The notes under the pieces were generated by a model, which did not search any database, was not told the DNA's origin, and worked only from the letters and a program-made list of their open reading frames with translations. Source: Streptomyces sp. DH12 (GTDB lineage Bacteria; Actinomycetota; Actinomycetes; Streptomycetales; Streptomycetaceae). From it: 56,852 nucleotides of DNA. Position numbers and translations under genes: made by a program. The DNA lies in contig NZ_JAHWGT010000043.1 in NCBI RefSeq assembly GCF_020873895.1, positions 1 through 56,852 of the forward strand. The letters run 5' to 3'. Position 1 is the first letter of the stretch. Each line of letters opens with the position of its first letter. Positions 50,271 to 56,852 of the stretch are shown one piece after another.

Positions 50271-50858
50271 TCAGGCGGGGAGGACGAGCACCACTTCGTC
50301 GGTCTCCTCACCCCGCCCGTGCGCCCAGTCCCGGTCGTGACCGACCACGGTGAACCCGCAGGTGCGCAGCGCCCGCAGGGACGCCGCGTTGTCGGCGGCG
50401 GCGCGCGCGTGGAGCGGCCGCTCCGGGACGAGGTCGAGCAGTGCGCGCAGGGCCGCGGTGGCCAGGCCGCGGCCCCAGTGCGCGCGGTCGATCCAGTACG
50501 TGACCTGCCGGTCGTCCGGCGGTCCGTACACGGCGGCGTGGCCCACGGGCACGCCGTCCGCCAGCACGGTGCGGTGGACGCCCTCGGAGGGGAGGACACG
50601 GGCCCAGTGCGCGTCGAACGCGGCCCGGTCGTCGGGGTCGGGGGCGGTGAAGGCCGCCACGCGGCGGGCCTGCGGGTCCCGCATCAGGTAGAAGAACAGG
50701 TCGAGGTCGGCGGGGAGGACCGGCCGCAGCGACACGGCGACGGGCGCGGCCACCGGCTTCCCCGCTCCCGGCTGCCGGGCCGACGGCTCCCCGGCCACCG
50801 GTTCCCCCGCCACCGGCTCCCCGGCGACCGGCTCCGTGCGCATCGGGTCGCCGGGCAT
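50271..50858 (-). CDS. GNAT-family acetyltransferase with repeat N-terminus
   Basis: 195 residues. The N-terminal ~40 residues contain three VAGEP repeats coded by a 15-bp tandem unit. The GNAT core follows (VSLRPVLPADLDLFFYLMRD, then VTYWIDRAHWGRGLATAALR with the acetyl-CoA loop, then NAASLRALRTCGF). RimJ-like acetylation of a protein N-terminus or small molecule is possible. Its ATG shares a base with the iclR stop. Confidence 0.85.
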   Translation of the reverse strand: MPGDPMRTEPVAGEPVAGEPVAGEPSARQPGAGKPVAAPVAVSLRPVLPADLDLFFYLMRDPQARRVAAFTAPDPDDRAAFDAHWARVLPSEGVHRTVLADGVPVGHAAVYGPPDDRQVTYWIDRAHWGRGLATAALRALLDLVPERPLHARAAADNAASLRALRTCGFTVVGHDRDWAHGRGEETDEVVLVLPA

Positions 50859-51628
50859 CAGAGCCTCCGGGTGGCGAGCGTGAGCCGGTCCCGGGCGTCG
50901 AAGAGCGCGTCCTTGATCATCTGCTCGTGCGCGGGGGTGAGCCGGGCGACCGGCACCGAGCAGCTGACCGCGTCGCGCGCGGGCGTCCGGTACGGGATGG
51001 CGATGCCGAAGCAGCGCAGCCCGAGGGTGTTCTCCTCGCGGTCGACGGCGTACCCCTGCTCGCGGACCGCGTGCAGCTCCTCGATGAGTCGCTCCCGGTC
51101 GGTGACCGTGTGCTCGGTGAGGGCGGGCAGCGTCTCCGGCAGCAGCTTGCGCACCTGCTCGTCGGTGTACGTGGCGAGCAGCGCCTTGCCGAGGGAGGTG
51201 GAGTGGGCGGGCAGGCGCCGGCCGACGCGGGTGAAGGGGCGCAGGTAGTGCTGGGACTGGCGGGTCGCCAGGTAGACGACGTTGGTGCCGTCGAGGCGGG
51301 CGAGGTGGATGGTCTCGGTGGTGTCGTCGGAGAGCCGGTCCAGGGTCGGGCGGGCGGCCGCGACGACCTCGTCGCCGTCGATGTAGGACGTGCCGACGAG
51401 CAGGGCGCGCACGCCGATGCCGTACCGCGTGCCCGTCGCGTCCGTCTCCACCCAGCCCAGCTCAACCAGGGTGCGCAGCAGCATGTACAGGCTGGACTTC
51501 GGGTAGCCGACCGCCTCCTGGACCGCGGCCAGCGAGTGCATCCCGGGGCTGCCCGCGAAGTACTCGAGCAACTCCACGGTGCGGACGGCGGATTTGACCT
51601 GCGCTCCGCCGGCTTCGGTAGCAGTCAT
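50858..51628 (-). CDS. IclR-family regulator
   Basis: 256 residues. N-terminal winged helix at about 10-70 (ELLEYFAGSPGMHSLAAVQE, then YPKSSLYMLLRTLVELGWVE). The C-terminal IclR effector domain includes RRLPAHSTSLGKALLATYTD and GYAVDREENTLGLRCFGIAI. It is divergent from the semialdehyde dehydrogenase, and IclR proteins often control sugar-acid catabolism. A palindromic site lies between them. Confidence 0.9.
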   Translation of the reverse strand: MTATEAGGAQVKSAVRTVELLEYFAGSPGMHSLAAVQEAVGYPKSSLYMLLRTLVELGWVETDATGTRYGIGVRALLVGTSYIDGDEVVAAARPTLDRLSDDTTETIHLARLDGTNVVYLATRQSQHYLRPFTRVGRRLPAHSTSLGKALLATYTDEQVRKLLPETLPALTEHTVTDRERLIEELHAVREQGYAVDREENTLGLRCFGIAIPYRTPARDAVSCSVPVARLTPAHEQMIKDALFDARDRLTLATRRL

Positions 51629-51634
51629 CGCCCT

Positions 51635-51664
51635 TGACCCCTTCAGACGCCCGTTAATAGAGTC
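51635..51664 (+). promoter_or_regulatory. Promoter of the semialdehyde dehydrogenase gene
   Basis: TTGACC (51635-51640), 18-bp spacer, TAGAGT (51659-51664); start predicted near 51671. The -35 matches those of udh and kdgD. Confidence 0.65.
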
Positions 51665-51683
51665 CCAGCATATTCATCATCAG

Positions 51684-51706
51684 GAACGTCGTTCAGAATA
51701 CCGAAC
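51684..51706. promoter_or_regulatory. Candidate IclR operator
   Basis: GTTCAGAATACCGAAC (51691-51706) is a 16-bp near-palindrome matching at 6 of 8 pairs. It overlaps GAAC-N3-GTTC (51684-51694), so the two share a half-site. Located between the predicted start and the coding region, it fits a repressor roadblock. Confidence 0.5.
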
Positions 51707-51711
51707 AAGCG

Positions 51712-53271
51712 ATGAGCGCACAGCCGGAGAGGACGTCCGCGGTGTCTGGAACCCAAGTCTGGAGTGTCGACCCCCGAACCGGGAAGCGGCGGGAGGCGGT
51801 CGCGTCGGAGGCCACGGCCGCGGACGTGGACCGCGCCGTACGGGCCGCCCACGACGCCCGGGCGGCCCTCGCCGACCGGGCCGTGCGCGCCGCGTTCCTG
51901 CGGACCGCCGCCGACCGGCTCCACGCCGCGAAGGACCGGCTCGTCGCCGCGGCGGACGCCGAGACCGCCCTCGGCGCGCCCCGCCTCACCGGCGAACTGG
52001 CCCGCAGCTGCTACCAGTTGCGCGCCTTCGCCGACATCGTGGACGAGGGGGCGTTCCTCGACGTCATCATCGACCACCCGGACGACACGGCGACGCCGCC
52101 CGTGCCCGACCTGCGCCGCTACAAGGTGCCGTTGGGCGTCGTCGCCGTCTACGCCGCCTCCAACTTCCCCTTCGCCTTCTCCGTGCCCGGCGGCGACACC
52201 GCCAGCGCCCTCGCCGCGGGCTGCCCGGTCGTCGTCAAGGCCCACCCGGACCACCCGGCCACCTCCGAACTGGTCGCGGCCGTACTGCGGGAGGCCGCGG
52301 CCGAGCACGACCTGCCCGAGGGGGTCGTCGGCCTCGTGCACGGCTTCGACGCCGGCGTCGAGCTGGTCCGCCACCCGCTGGTCGCGGCGGCGGGCTTCAC
52401 CGGGTCAGTACGCGGCGGGCGCGCCCTGTTCGACGCGGCGGCCGCCCGGCCGGTCCCGATCCCCTTCCACGGCGAGCTGGGCTCCCTCAACCCGGTCGTG
52501 GTCACCGAGGCCGCCGCGGCGGAGCGGGCCGAGGAGATCGGCGCGGGCCTGGCGGGTTCCATGACGCTCGGCGTCGGCCAGTTCTGCGTCAAGCCCGGCC
52601 TGGTCCTCACCCCGGAGGGCGAGGCGGGCGACCGGCTCGTGAAGGCCCTCGCCGAGGCCGTGGCGTCGGTCGGGGAGGGCGTCCTGCTCGACGGGCGCAT
52701 GCGCGACAACTTCGTCGCCGGCGTCACCGAGCGCGCCGAGCTGCCCGACGTGCAGGCCCCGGTGGCCCCCGGCGCCGGCGGCGACCGCACGGTGGCGGCC
52801 GGCTTCCTCACCGTGCCCGCCGCGCGCCTCGCCTCCGAAGGCCCCCACGACCTGCTCCTGGAGGAGTGCTTCGGCCCCGTCACGGTGGTCGCCCGGTACA
52901 CGACGCGCGACGAGGCCACCGCCGTCCTCTCCCGCCTCCCCGGCAACCTCACCGCCACGCTCCACGTGTCGACCGGCGAGGCGGAGGACGGCGGGGACGG
53001 CACCGCGCTGCTCACCGAACTCACCCCGCTCGCCGGCCGCGTGGTCGTCAACGGCTGGCCCACGGGCGTCGCCGTCGCCCACGCCCAGCAGCACGGCGGG
53101 CCCTACCCGGCCACCACCTCCACCTCCACGTCCGTCGGCGGCACCGCCGTCGAACGCTGGCTCCGCCCGGTCGCCTACCAGTCCACCCCGCCCGCGCTCC
53201 TCCCTCCGGAGCTGCGCGACGACAACCCCCTCGGCCTGCCGCGCCGGGTCGACGGCCGCCCGGAGCGCTGA
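51712..53271 (+). CDS. 2-oxoglutarate (2,5-dioxovalerate) semialdehyde dehydrogenase
   Basis: 519 residues, NADP-type aldehyde dehydrogenase of the KGSADH branch. Motifs: VYAASNFPFAFSVPGGDTAS, FTGSVRGGRALFDAAAARP, catalytic Glu in FHGELGSLNPVVV and Cys292 in GQFCVKPGLVLT, plus EECFGPVTVVARY. It oxidises 2-oxoglutarate semialdehyde to 2-oxoglutarate, the last step shared by the uronate and pentonate routes. It lies ~10 kb from the pectin genes. An in-frame GTG at 51742 is an alternative start. Confidence 0.9.
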   Translation: MSAQPERTSAVSGTQVWSVDPRTGKRREAVASEATAADVDRAVRAAHDARAALADRAVRAAFLRTAADRLHAAKDRLVAAADAETALGAPRLTGELARSCYQLRAFADIVDEGAFLDVIIDHPDDTATPPVPDLRRYKVPLGVVAVYAASNFPFAFSVPGGDTASALAAGCPVVVKAHPDHPATSELVAAVLREAAAEHDLPEGVVGLVHGFDAGVELVRHPLVAAAGFTGSVRGGRALFDAAAARPVPIPFHGELGSLNPVVVTEAAAAERAEEIGAGLAGSMTLGVGQFCVKPGLVLTPEGEAGDRLVKALAEAVASVGEGVLLDGRMRDNFVAGVTERAELPDVQAPVAPGAGGDRTVAAGFLTVPAARLASEGPHDLLLEECFGPVTVVARYTTRDEATAVLSRLPGNLTATLHVSTGEAEDGGDGTALLTELTPLAGRVVVNGWPTGVAVAHAQQHGGPYPATTSTSTSVGGTAVERWLRPVAYQSTPPALLPPELRDDNPLGLPRRVDGRPER

Positions 53272-53285
53272 TCCCGGGGCGGACC

Positions 53286-53317
53286 GCGCCGCGCGCCCGG
53301 TCGGGGGCGCGCGGCGC
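53286..53317 (+). terminator. Terminator of the semialdehyde dehydrogenase gene
   Basis: 13-bp arms GCGCCGCGCGCCC and its complement with a 6-nt loop, 15 bp after the stop. Confidence 0.8.
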
Positions 53318-53409
53318 CGTGCCGGGTCGCGTGCCGGGTCCCGCACGCCGTCTATCCCGTGCCGGGCCCCGGCGCGGCGGGCGGCGGCCCGAGGGGGCAT
53401 GATCGCCCC

Positions 53410-53802
53410 ATGCCTCATCTCGGACTGGTGACCGTGGTCGTCCGCGACTACGACGAAGCGATCGCCCACTACAGGGACGCCCTCGGCTTCGAGCTGCGCG
53501 AGGACACCCCGCGCGGCGACGGCGGCCGCTGGGTCGTCGTCGCCCCGCCCGGCTCGCGCGAGACGGCGCTGCTGCTCGCCCGGGCCGCCACCGAGGACCA
53601 GCGGGCCCGCGTCGGCGACCAGACGGGCGGCCGGGTCGGCTGGTTCCTGACCACGGACGACTTCGACCGGGACCACGCGCGGATGACCGCCGCCGGGGTC
53701 ACCTTCCTGGAGCCGCCGCGTCACGAGCCGTACGGGACGGTCGCCGTCTTCAGCGACCTCTACGGCAACCGGTGGGACCTCATCCAGCCCGCCGACGCCT
53801 GA
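53410..53802 (+). CDS. VOC-superfamily (glyoxalase-like) protein
   Basis: 130 residues. Two beta-alpha-beta-beta-beta modules: LGLVTVVVRDYDEAIAHYRD at the start and VGWFLTTDDFDRDHARMTAA in the second half, ending DLYGNRWDLIQ. Metal ligands are not all evident, so a binding or resistance role is as likely as catalysis. The ATG gives the family length. Confidence 0.85.
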   Translation: MPHLGLVTVVVRDYDEAIAHYRDALGFELREDTPRGDGGRWVVVAPPGSRETALLLARAATEDQRARVGDQTGGRVGWFLTTDDFDRDHARMTAAGVTFLEPPRHEPYGTVAVFSDLYGNRWDLIQPADA

Positions 53803-53863
53803 CGGCGCCCGCCCCGCCGCGCCCGGCGGTCCTCGCCCCCGCCCCCGCCCTCCGGCCCGGCGC

Positions 53864-55621
53864 TCAGCCGATCCGCAGCGCCAGCAGGCAGGCGTCGTCC
53901 TCGTGCGCGGCGCGGCCGTACTCCTCCGACAGCCGGTCGACCACGCGCTGCGGCGACACACCGCCGATGGAGGCGAGGTGCTCGGCGAGCGCGTCCACCC
54001 CCTCCATGAGGTCCCGCCCCCGCCGCTCCACCACCCCGTCGGTGTAGAGCAGCAGCAGGTCCCCGTCCTCCAGCGGCAACTCGGCCGTCTCGTAGGCGTG
54101 GTCCGGCACCACCCCGAGCAGCGGGCCGCGGTGGTCCGTCGGCAGCGCGAACGTCTTCCCGCCCCGCAGCAGCAGGGGCGCCGGGTGGCCCGCGCTCGCC
54201 CACCGCAGGACGCGGTCGGGGCCGATGTGCCCGACCACCACCGTCGCCGTCGCGGCGGCGGGGTCGACGCACACCAGCTCGTTCAGCCAGGTGGTGATGT
54301 CGCCGGCGCTCGCACCCACCTGGGCGAGGCCCGCCACCGCGTACCGCTGCTGCGCCATCCGCGCCACCGCGTCCAGACCGTGCCCCTGCGCGTCGCCCAC
54401 CGCGATCAGCGCGCGCCCGTCCGGCTGCCGCCGGCACTTGTACCAGTCGCCGCCGACGGCCGCGTCGGGCTCCGCCGGCAGATAGGCGGCCGCCGCGCTC
54501 ACGCCCACCTCGGCCAGCCCCTCCGAGTACGTCGGCAGCACCGCGTCCCGCAGGACGGACGCCACGTGCCGTTCGGCCTCCGCCTGCTGCCGCAGCTCCC
54601 GCGCCTCGCTCTCCTTGGCGACCAGCCGGCGCCGGCTGCGCATCTGCGGGGTCAGGTCGCGGGCCACCATGTGCACCGCCCACGGCCTCCCGTCCGTCCC
54701 GGCCACCGGCCGGCCCAGCAGGTCCACCGTGCGGACCTCGCCGACCACGTTGAAGCGGATGCGGGTCCAGGCGGGCTCCTCACCGGACAGCACCGACGCG
54801 AGGAACTCCCCGAACGCCCCCATGTCCTCGTCCAGGACCGCGTCGCACATCTCCAGCAGCGACCACGGCAGCTGCGGGTCCGCGCGGAAGACGCGCTGCA
54901 TGCCCTCGGACCAGGAGACCGCCCCCGACAGCAGGTCCCAGCGGCCCCACCCCATCGACGCCAGGTGCTGGGCGTCGATCGTCAGCAGCTCCGCCTGGCT
55001 GCGTACCGGCCGCCACGTCATCAGCAGCCGGTCGCCGCAGGCCGCCGCGTGATGGACGAGCTGCACCCGCTTCAGACGGCCGAAGCGCTCCTCGGTGTAG
55101 TCCACGACCAGGCCGTTCAGGGCCCGGCCGGTCTCCAGCACCGACACCAGCGCCGGCAGCAGCCCGCTGGCGGCGGCGCCCGGCCGGGCCTCGAAGTACG
55201 GGCGCCCCACCTGCTGGTCGGGCGGCACCAGCCAGTCGGCGGAACGCACGTGGTTGCCGGCCCGGATGTGGAAGTCGGTGATCGCACCCGCCTCGTCGCG
55301 CACCGGCTCCAGCAGCGCGGCGGACGCGGGGATCGCGGGGAGCGTCGCGCACAGGCAGTGCGCCGGGTCGTGCGCGGGGTCCTCGCCGAAGCAGGTGTGC
55401 GGCGCGCCGTTGCCCTGCCCGCACGGGCACTGCGTGGCCGCGCCGCCCGCGCCCGCCACGCCGGCGGCCTCGGCGGCCCGGGCGTCCGCCCGCGCCTCGG
55501 CCGCCCCGACCACGCCCCCGGCCTCCTCGGTCGCCTGCCGCACGTCGGCCCGCAGGGCCGCCGTCTCGCGTTCGATGAACGCCTTGAGGGTCACCACGTC
55601 GAAGGAACGGGGCAGAGTCAT
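53864..55621 (-). CDS. SpoIIE/RsbU-type PP2C phosphatase with PAS-like domains and N-terminal Cys cluster
   Basis: 585 residues. An N-terminal helix is followed by an unusual cluster Cys65-x-Cys67, Cys77 and Cys89-x-Cys91. Next come a PAS/GAF-like segment (about 105-215), a second PAS domain (~220-335: GWGRWDLLSGAVSWSEGMQR), a short coiled coil and a C-terminal SpoIIE phosphatase (AVGGDWYKC, VGDAQGHGLDAV, LLYTDGVVERRG). Such proteins dephosphorylate anti-anti-sigma factors in stress signalling. The cysteines suggest metal, Fe-S or redox input. Confidence 0.88.
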   Translation of the reverse strand: MTLPRSFDVVTLKAFIERETAALRADVRQATEEAGGVVGAAEARADARAAEAAGVAGAGGAATQCPCGQGNGAPHTCFGEDPAHDPAHCLCATLPAIPASAALLEPVRDEAGAITDFHIRAGNHVRSADWLVPPDQQVGRPYFEARPGAAASGLLPALVSVLETGRALNGLVVDYTEERFGRLKRVQLVHHAAACGDRLLMTWRPVRSQAELLTIDAQHLASMGWGRWDLLSGAVSWSEGMQRVFRADPQLPWSLLEMCDAVLDEDMGAFGEFLASVLSGEEPAWTRIRFNVVGEVRTVDLLGRPVAGTDGRPWAVHMVARDLTPQMRSRRRLVAKESEARELRQQAEAERHVASVLRDAVLPTYSEGLAEVGVSAAAAYLPAEPDAAVGGDWYKCRRQPDGRALIAVGDAQGHGLDAVARMAQQRYAVAGLAQVGASAGDITTWLNELVCVDPAAATATVVVGHIGPDRVLRWASAGHPAPLLLRGGKTFALPTDHRGPLLGVVPDHAYETAELPLEDGDLLLLYTDGVVERRGRDLMEGVDALAEHLASIGGVSPQRVVDRLSEEYGRAAHEDDACLLALRIG

Positions 55622-55962
55622 GGCCGGGGCCTTCCCTGGGGGACGGGGACAGCCCACCACCACTACCGCGTTTCCCCGGACCACCCCGGCAGACGCGCCC
55701 ACCACCCCACCCCGACGCCTCCCCCGGGGGAACAGCCCCACCCACCCCCCAGGTACCCGCCCGCACCATGCCCGAGCGCGCGCCCCGGGGAACGGGATCG
55801 GAGGCGGCGGTGTCGGGGGACGGTGGTGCGGAGGCGGCCTCCACGACCTTCCGCGCCCACGCCGACGATTCTGGAGGGACGACCACACACGCGCGTCGAG
55901 ATCCGGACGCCCCTCCCACGCGGCCCGAGGGCGATCACACGGAAGGGGCGAACAGGGATCGA
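55622..55962. other. Gene-free gap between phosphatase and methyltransferase
   Basis: 341 bp, rich in C runs (for example 55700-55760). I found no convincing promoter, hairpin or protein here. Frames crossing it give low-complexity peptides. Confidence 0.5.
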
Positions 55963-56625
55963 CTACGCCCTGGTGGCGCGAGCGATCAGGGTTCCGATGT
56001 GGCCGGGCGTGGGAGCGTCGAGGACGTGTACATGCGGATCCGTGAACCCGGCCTTGAGTAGGAAGCCGGTCCACCTGCGCGCTGTGTAGCTGTACCGGTA
56101 GGTGTACATGGCCTTCCCGGCGAATCCGCCCTTGTACATGCCCTGTGGACCGTACGCCCCGGGGATGGCGGGCGGGTGAGAGAACGCGAAGACCCCGCCG
56201 GGGTTGAGTCGCTGCGCTACGAGCGGCAGGAGCTTGGCCGGGTCGGTGAACCAGACCGCGCCGAAAACCGAATAGATGGCGTCGTACGTCTCGGTGCTCT
56301 CGCGGAGATGGTCCAGGACTTCGGCGCACACGAACCGCGCCCCCAACGGGCCCCAACGCTCGGTGGTGTTCGCCACCATGACGGGCGACACGTCCAGGCC
56401 GGTGGCCTTGACCCCCTGCTGTGCCAGGCAGGCGAGTGCCCGCCCTGTGCCGCATCCGATTTCGAGGGCGGTTGTCGGCGTGCCGAGGATTTCGGGTCCG
56501 GGGCCGTGGCCGGGGTACTGGGTCCAGCAGAACACCGGATCTGACTCGAAGACCTTGTTCTTCGTGCTCTCGGCGAAGGCGTCCCAGAGTTCGCGCTCGG
56601 CGTCGATGTCGTGTCGTGCGGGCAA
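55963..56625 (-). CDS. Class I SAM-dependent methyltransferase
   Basis: 220 residues from a TTG at 56625, chosen because GCGAGGAAAG lies just upstream. Frames extending to an ATG at 56697 add a Pro-rich leader unlike the family. Motif I LEIGCGTGRALACLA binds SAM, followed by TGLDVSPVMV, YDAIYSVFGAVWF and LNPGGVFAFSHPP. Small-molecule substrate unknown. It lies near the contig end. Confidence 0.85.
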   Translation of the reverse strand: MPARHDIDAERELWDAFAESTKNKVFESDPVFCWTQYPGHGPGPEILGTPTTALEIGCGTGRALACLAQQGVKATGLDVSPVMVANTTERWGPLGARFVCAEVLDHLRESTETYDAIYSVFGAVWFTDPAKLLPLVAQRLNPGGVFAFSHPPAIPGAYGPQGMYKGGFAGKAMYTYRYSYTARRWTGFLLKAGFTDPHVHVLDAPTPGHIGTLIARATRA

Positions 56626-56692
56626 CGGGCTTTCCTCGCTGTGGTGTGGGGACCGCGGCGGTGCCCCCGTCCCCGGGGGGAAGGCGGGGGCA

Positions 56693-56706
56693 GGCACTCC
56701 AGTGCC
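56693..56706. repeat. Short palindrome upstream of the methyltransferase gene
   Basis: GGCACTCCAGTGCC is a perfect 6-bp-arm palindrome ~70 bp upstream of the TTG start, a possible operator. Confidence 0.3.
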
Positions 56707-56777
56707 GGATCAGTGGCTGTCGGGGACCTTGTTGTCACACGAAAAGGTTGTTGCCCCGATAAGCAACCGAATAGTGG

Positions 56778-56852
56778 CTGTCTCTTAAACACATCTGACG
56801 CAGCCGACGAATCAAGTTGTGTAGATCTCGGTGGGCGCCGTATCATGAAAAA
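56778..56852. other. Illumina Nextera adapter read-through
   Basis: 56778-56796 matches the Nextera mosaic end (CTGTCTCTTATACACATCT) with one mismatch. 56797-56810 matches the adapter extension GACGCTGCCGACGA with one mismatch. Eight bases (56811-56818) fit an index. 56819 onward matches the complement of the P5 flow-cell primer, beginning GTGTAGATCTCGGTGG, with few errors, then an A run. This is not genomic DNA. Confidence 0.97.

Noticed and set aside
55768-56061. 97-codon plus-strand frame after the phosphatase gene
   Set aside because: Low-complexity sequence without ribosome site; overlaps the methyltransferase 3' end.
56626-56697. N-terminal extension of the methyltransferase to the ATG at 56697
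   Set aside because: The added residues are Pro/Ser-rich and unlike the family, and a good ribosome site precedes the TTG at 56625.
56217-56846. Minus-strand reading frame running into the contig end
   Set aside because: Its N-terminal part is translated adapter (MIRRPPRSTQ, SDVFKRQ) and the rest is an off-frame shadow of the methyltransferase.
1-56852. tRNA, rRNA, insertion sequence or prophage genes
   Set aside because: I scanned for transposase or integrase motifs, attachment repeats and tRNA-like cloverleaf ends and saw none that I could support by eye.

Overview
The window is high-GC chromosomal DNA from a Streptomyces-type actinomycete. Support for this: strong G/C bias at third codon positions, many GTG starts, ATGA/GTGA stop-start overlaps, Tat and lipoprotein exports, and a gene order (heme A synthase, ABC transporter, suf operon, dapD, SoxR-type monooxygenase, PhoX-like protein) that I recall from Streptomyces core chromosomes. 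It is very probably a whole assembly contig. It begins with 20 cytosines and its last ~75 bases are an Illumina Nextera adapter with a few errors, so both ends are artefacts.

Layout. 62-3650: small conserved protein, heme A synthase and a drug-export type ABC transporter. 3841-10498: a complete SufR-controlled suf operon (sufR-B-D-Rieske ferredoxin-C-S-U-T) with a CAAC-N6-GTTG operator lying on a probably leaderless start and an iron-box-like site upstream. 10746-13461: two small secreted proteins, dapD and a dapA paralogue. 13606-15312: a coupled trio of small membrane-associated proteins (holin-like, DUF3618, DUF4235), then a twin ABM-domain monooxygenase behind a SoxR-box promoter. 15335-23128: secreted nuclease, unknown conserved protein, PhoX-like protein, double TerD protein and an AraC regulator.

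24316-41954 is a pectin and uronate utilisation locus. It has divergent udh and kdgD, an unrecognised TIM-barrel-like protein coupled to kdgD, a GntR regulator, an L-KDA-dehydratase-like protein coupled to an IlvD/Edd sugar-acid dehydratase, two sugar ABC permeases, a Gfo/Idh/MocA oxidoreductase, a DUF6807 (PmoA-like) protein, a cytoplasmic GH43, a secreted pectate lyase-pectin methylesterase fusion, the sugar-binding lipoprotein, a rhamnogalacturonan acetylesterase and a second pectate lyase. The 2-oxoglutarate semialdehyde dehydrogenase that would finish both sugar-acid routes lies at 51712-53271 next to an IclR regulator. Inferred flow: secreted enzymes demethylate, deacetylate and cut pectin; the ABC system (no ATPase here, MsiK presumably) imports oligomers; GH43 trims pentoses; Udh and KdgD (galacturonate) and the IlvD/L-KDA pair (L-arabonate or a similar acid) converge on 2-oxoglutarate semialdehyde.

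42129-50858 holds a coupled unknown protein plus M48 membrane protease, a small membrane protein, a penicillin-binding protein, a membrane protein/histidine kinase/response regulator operon and a GNAT acetyltransferase. 53410-56625 holds a VOC protein, a SpoIIE-type phosphatase with an N-terminal cysteine cluster and a methyltransferase. I saw no rRNA, tRNA, insertion sequence, prophage or CRISPR array. Short degenerate tandem repeats fill many intergenic gaps.
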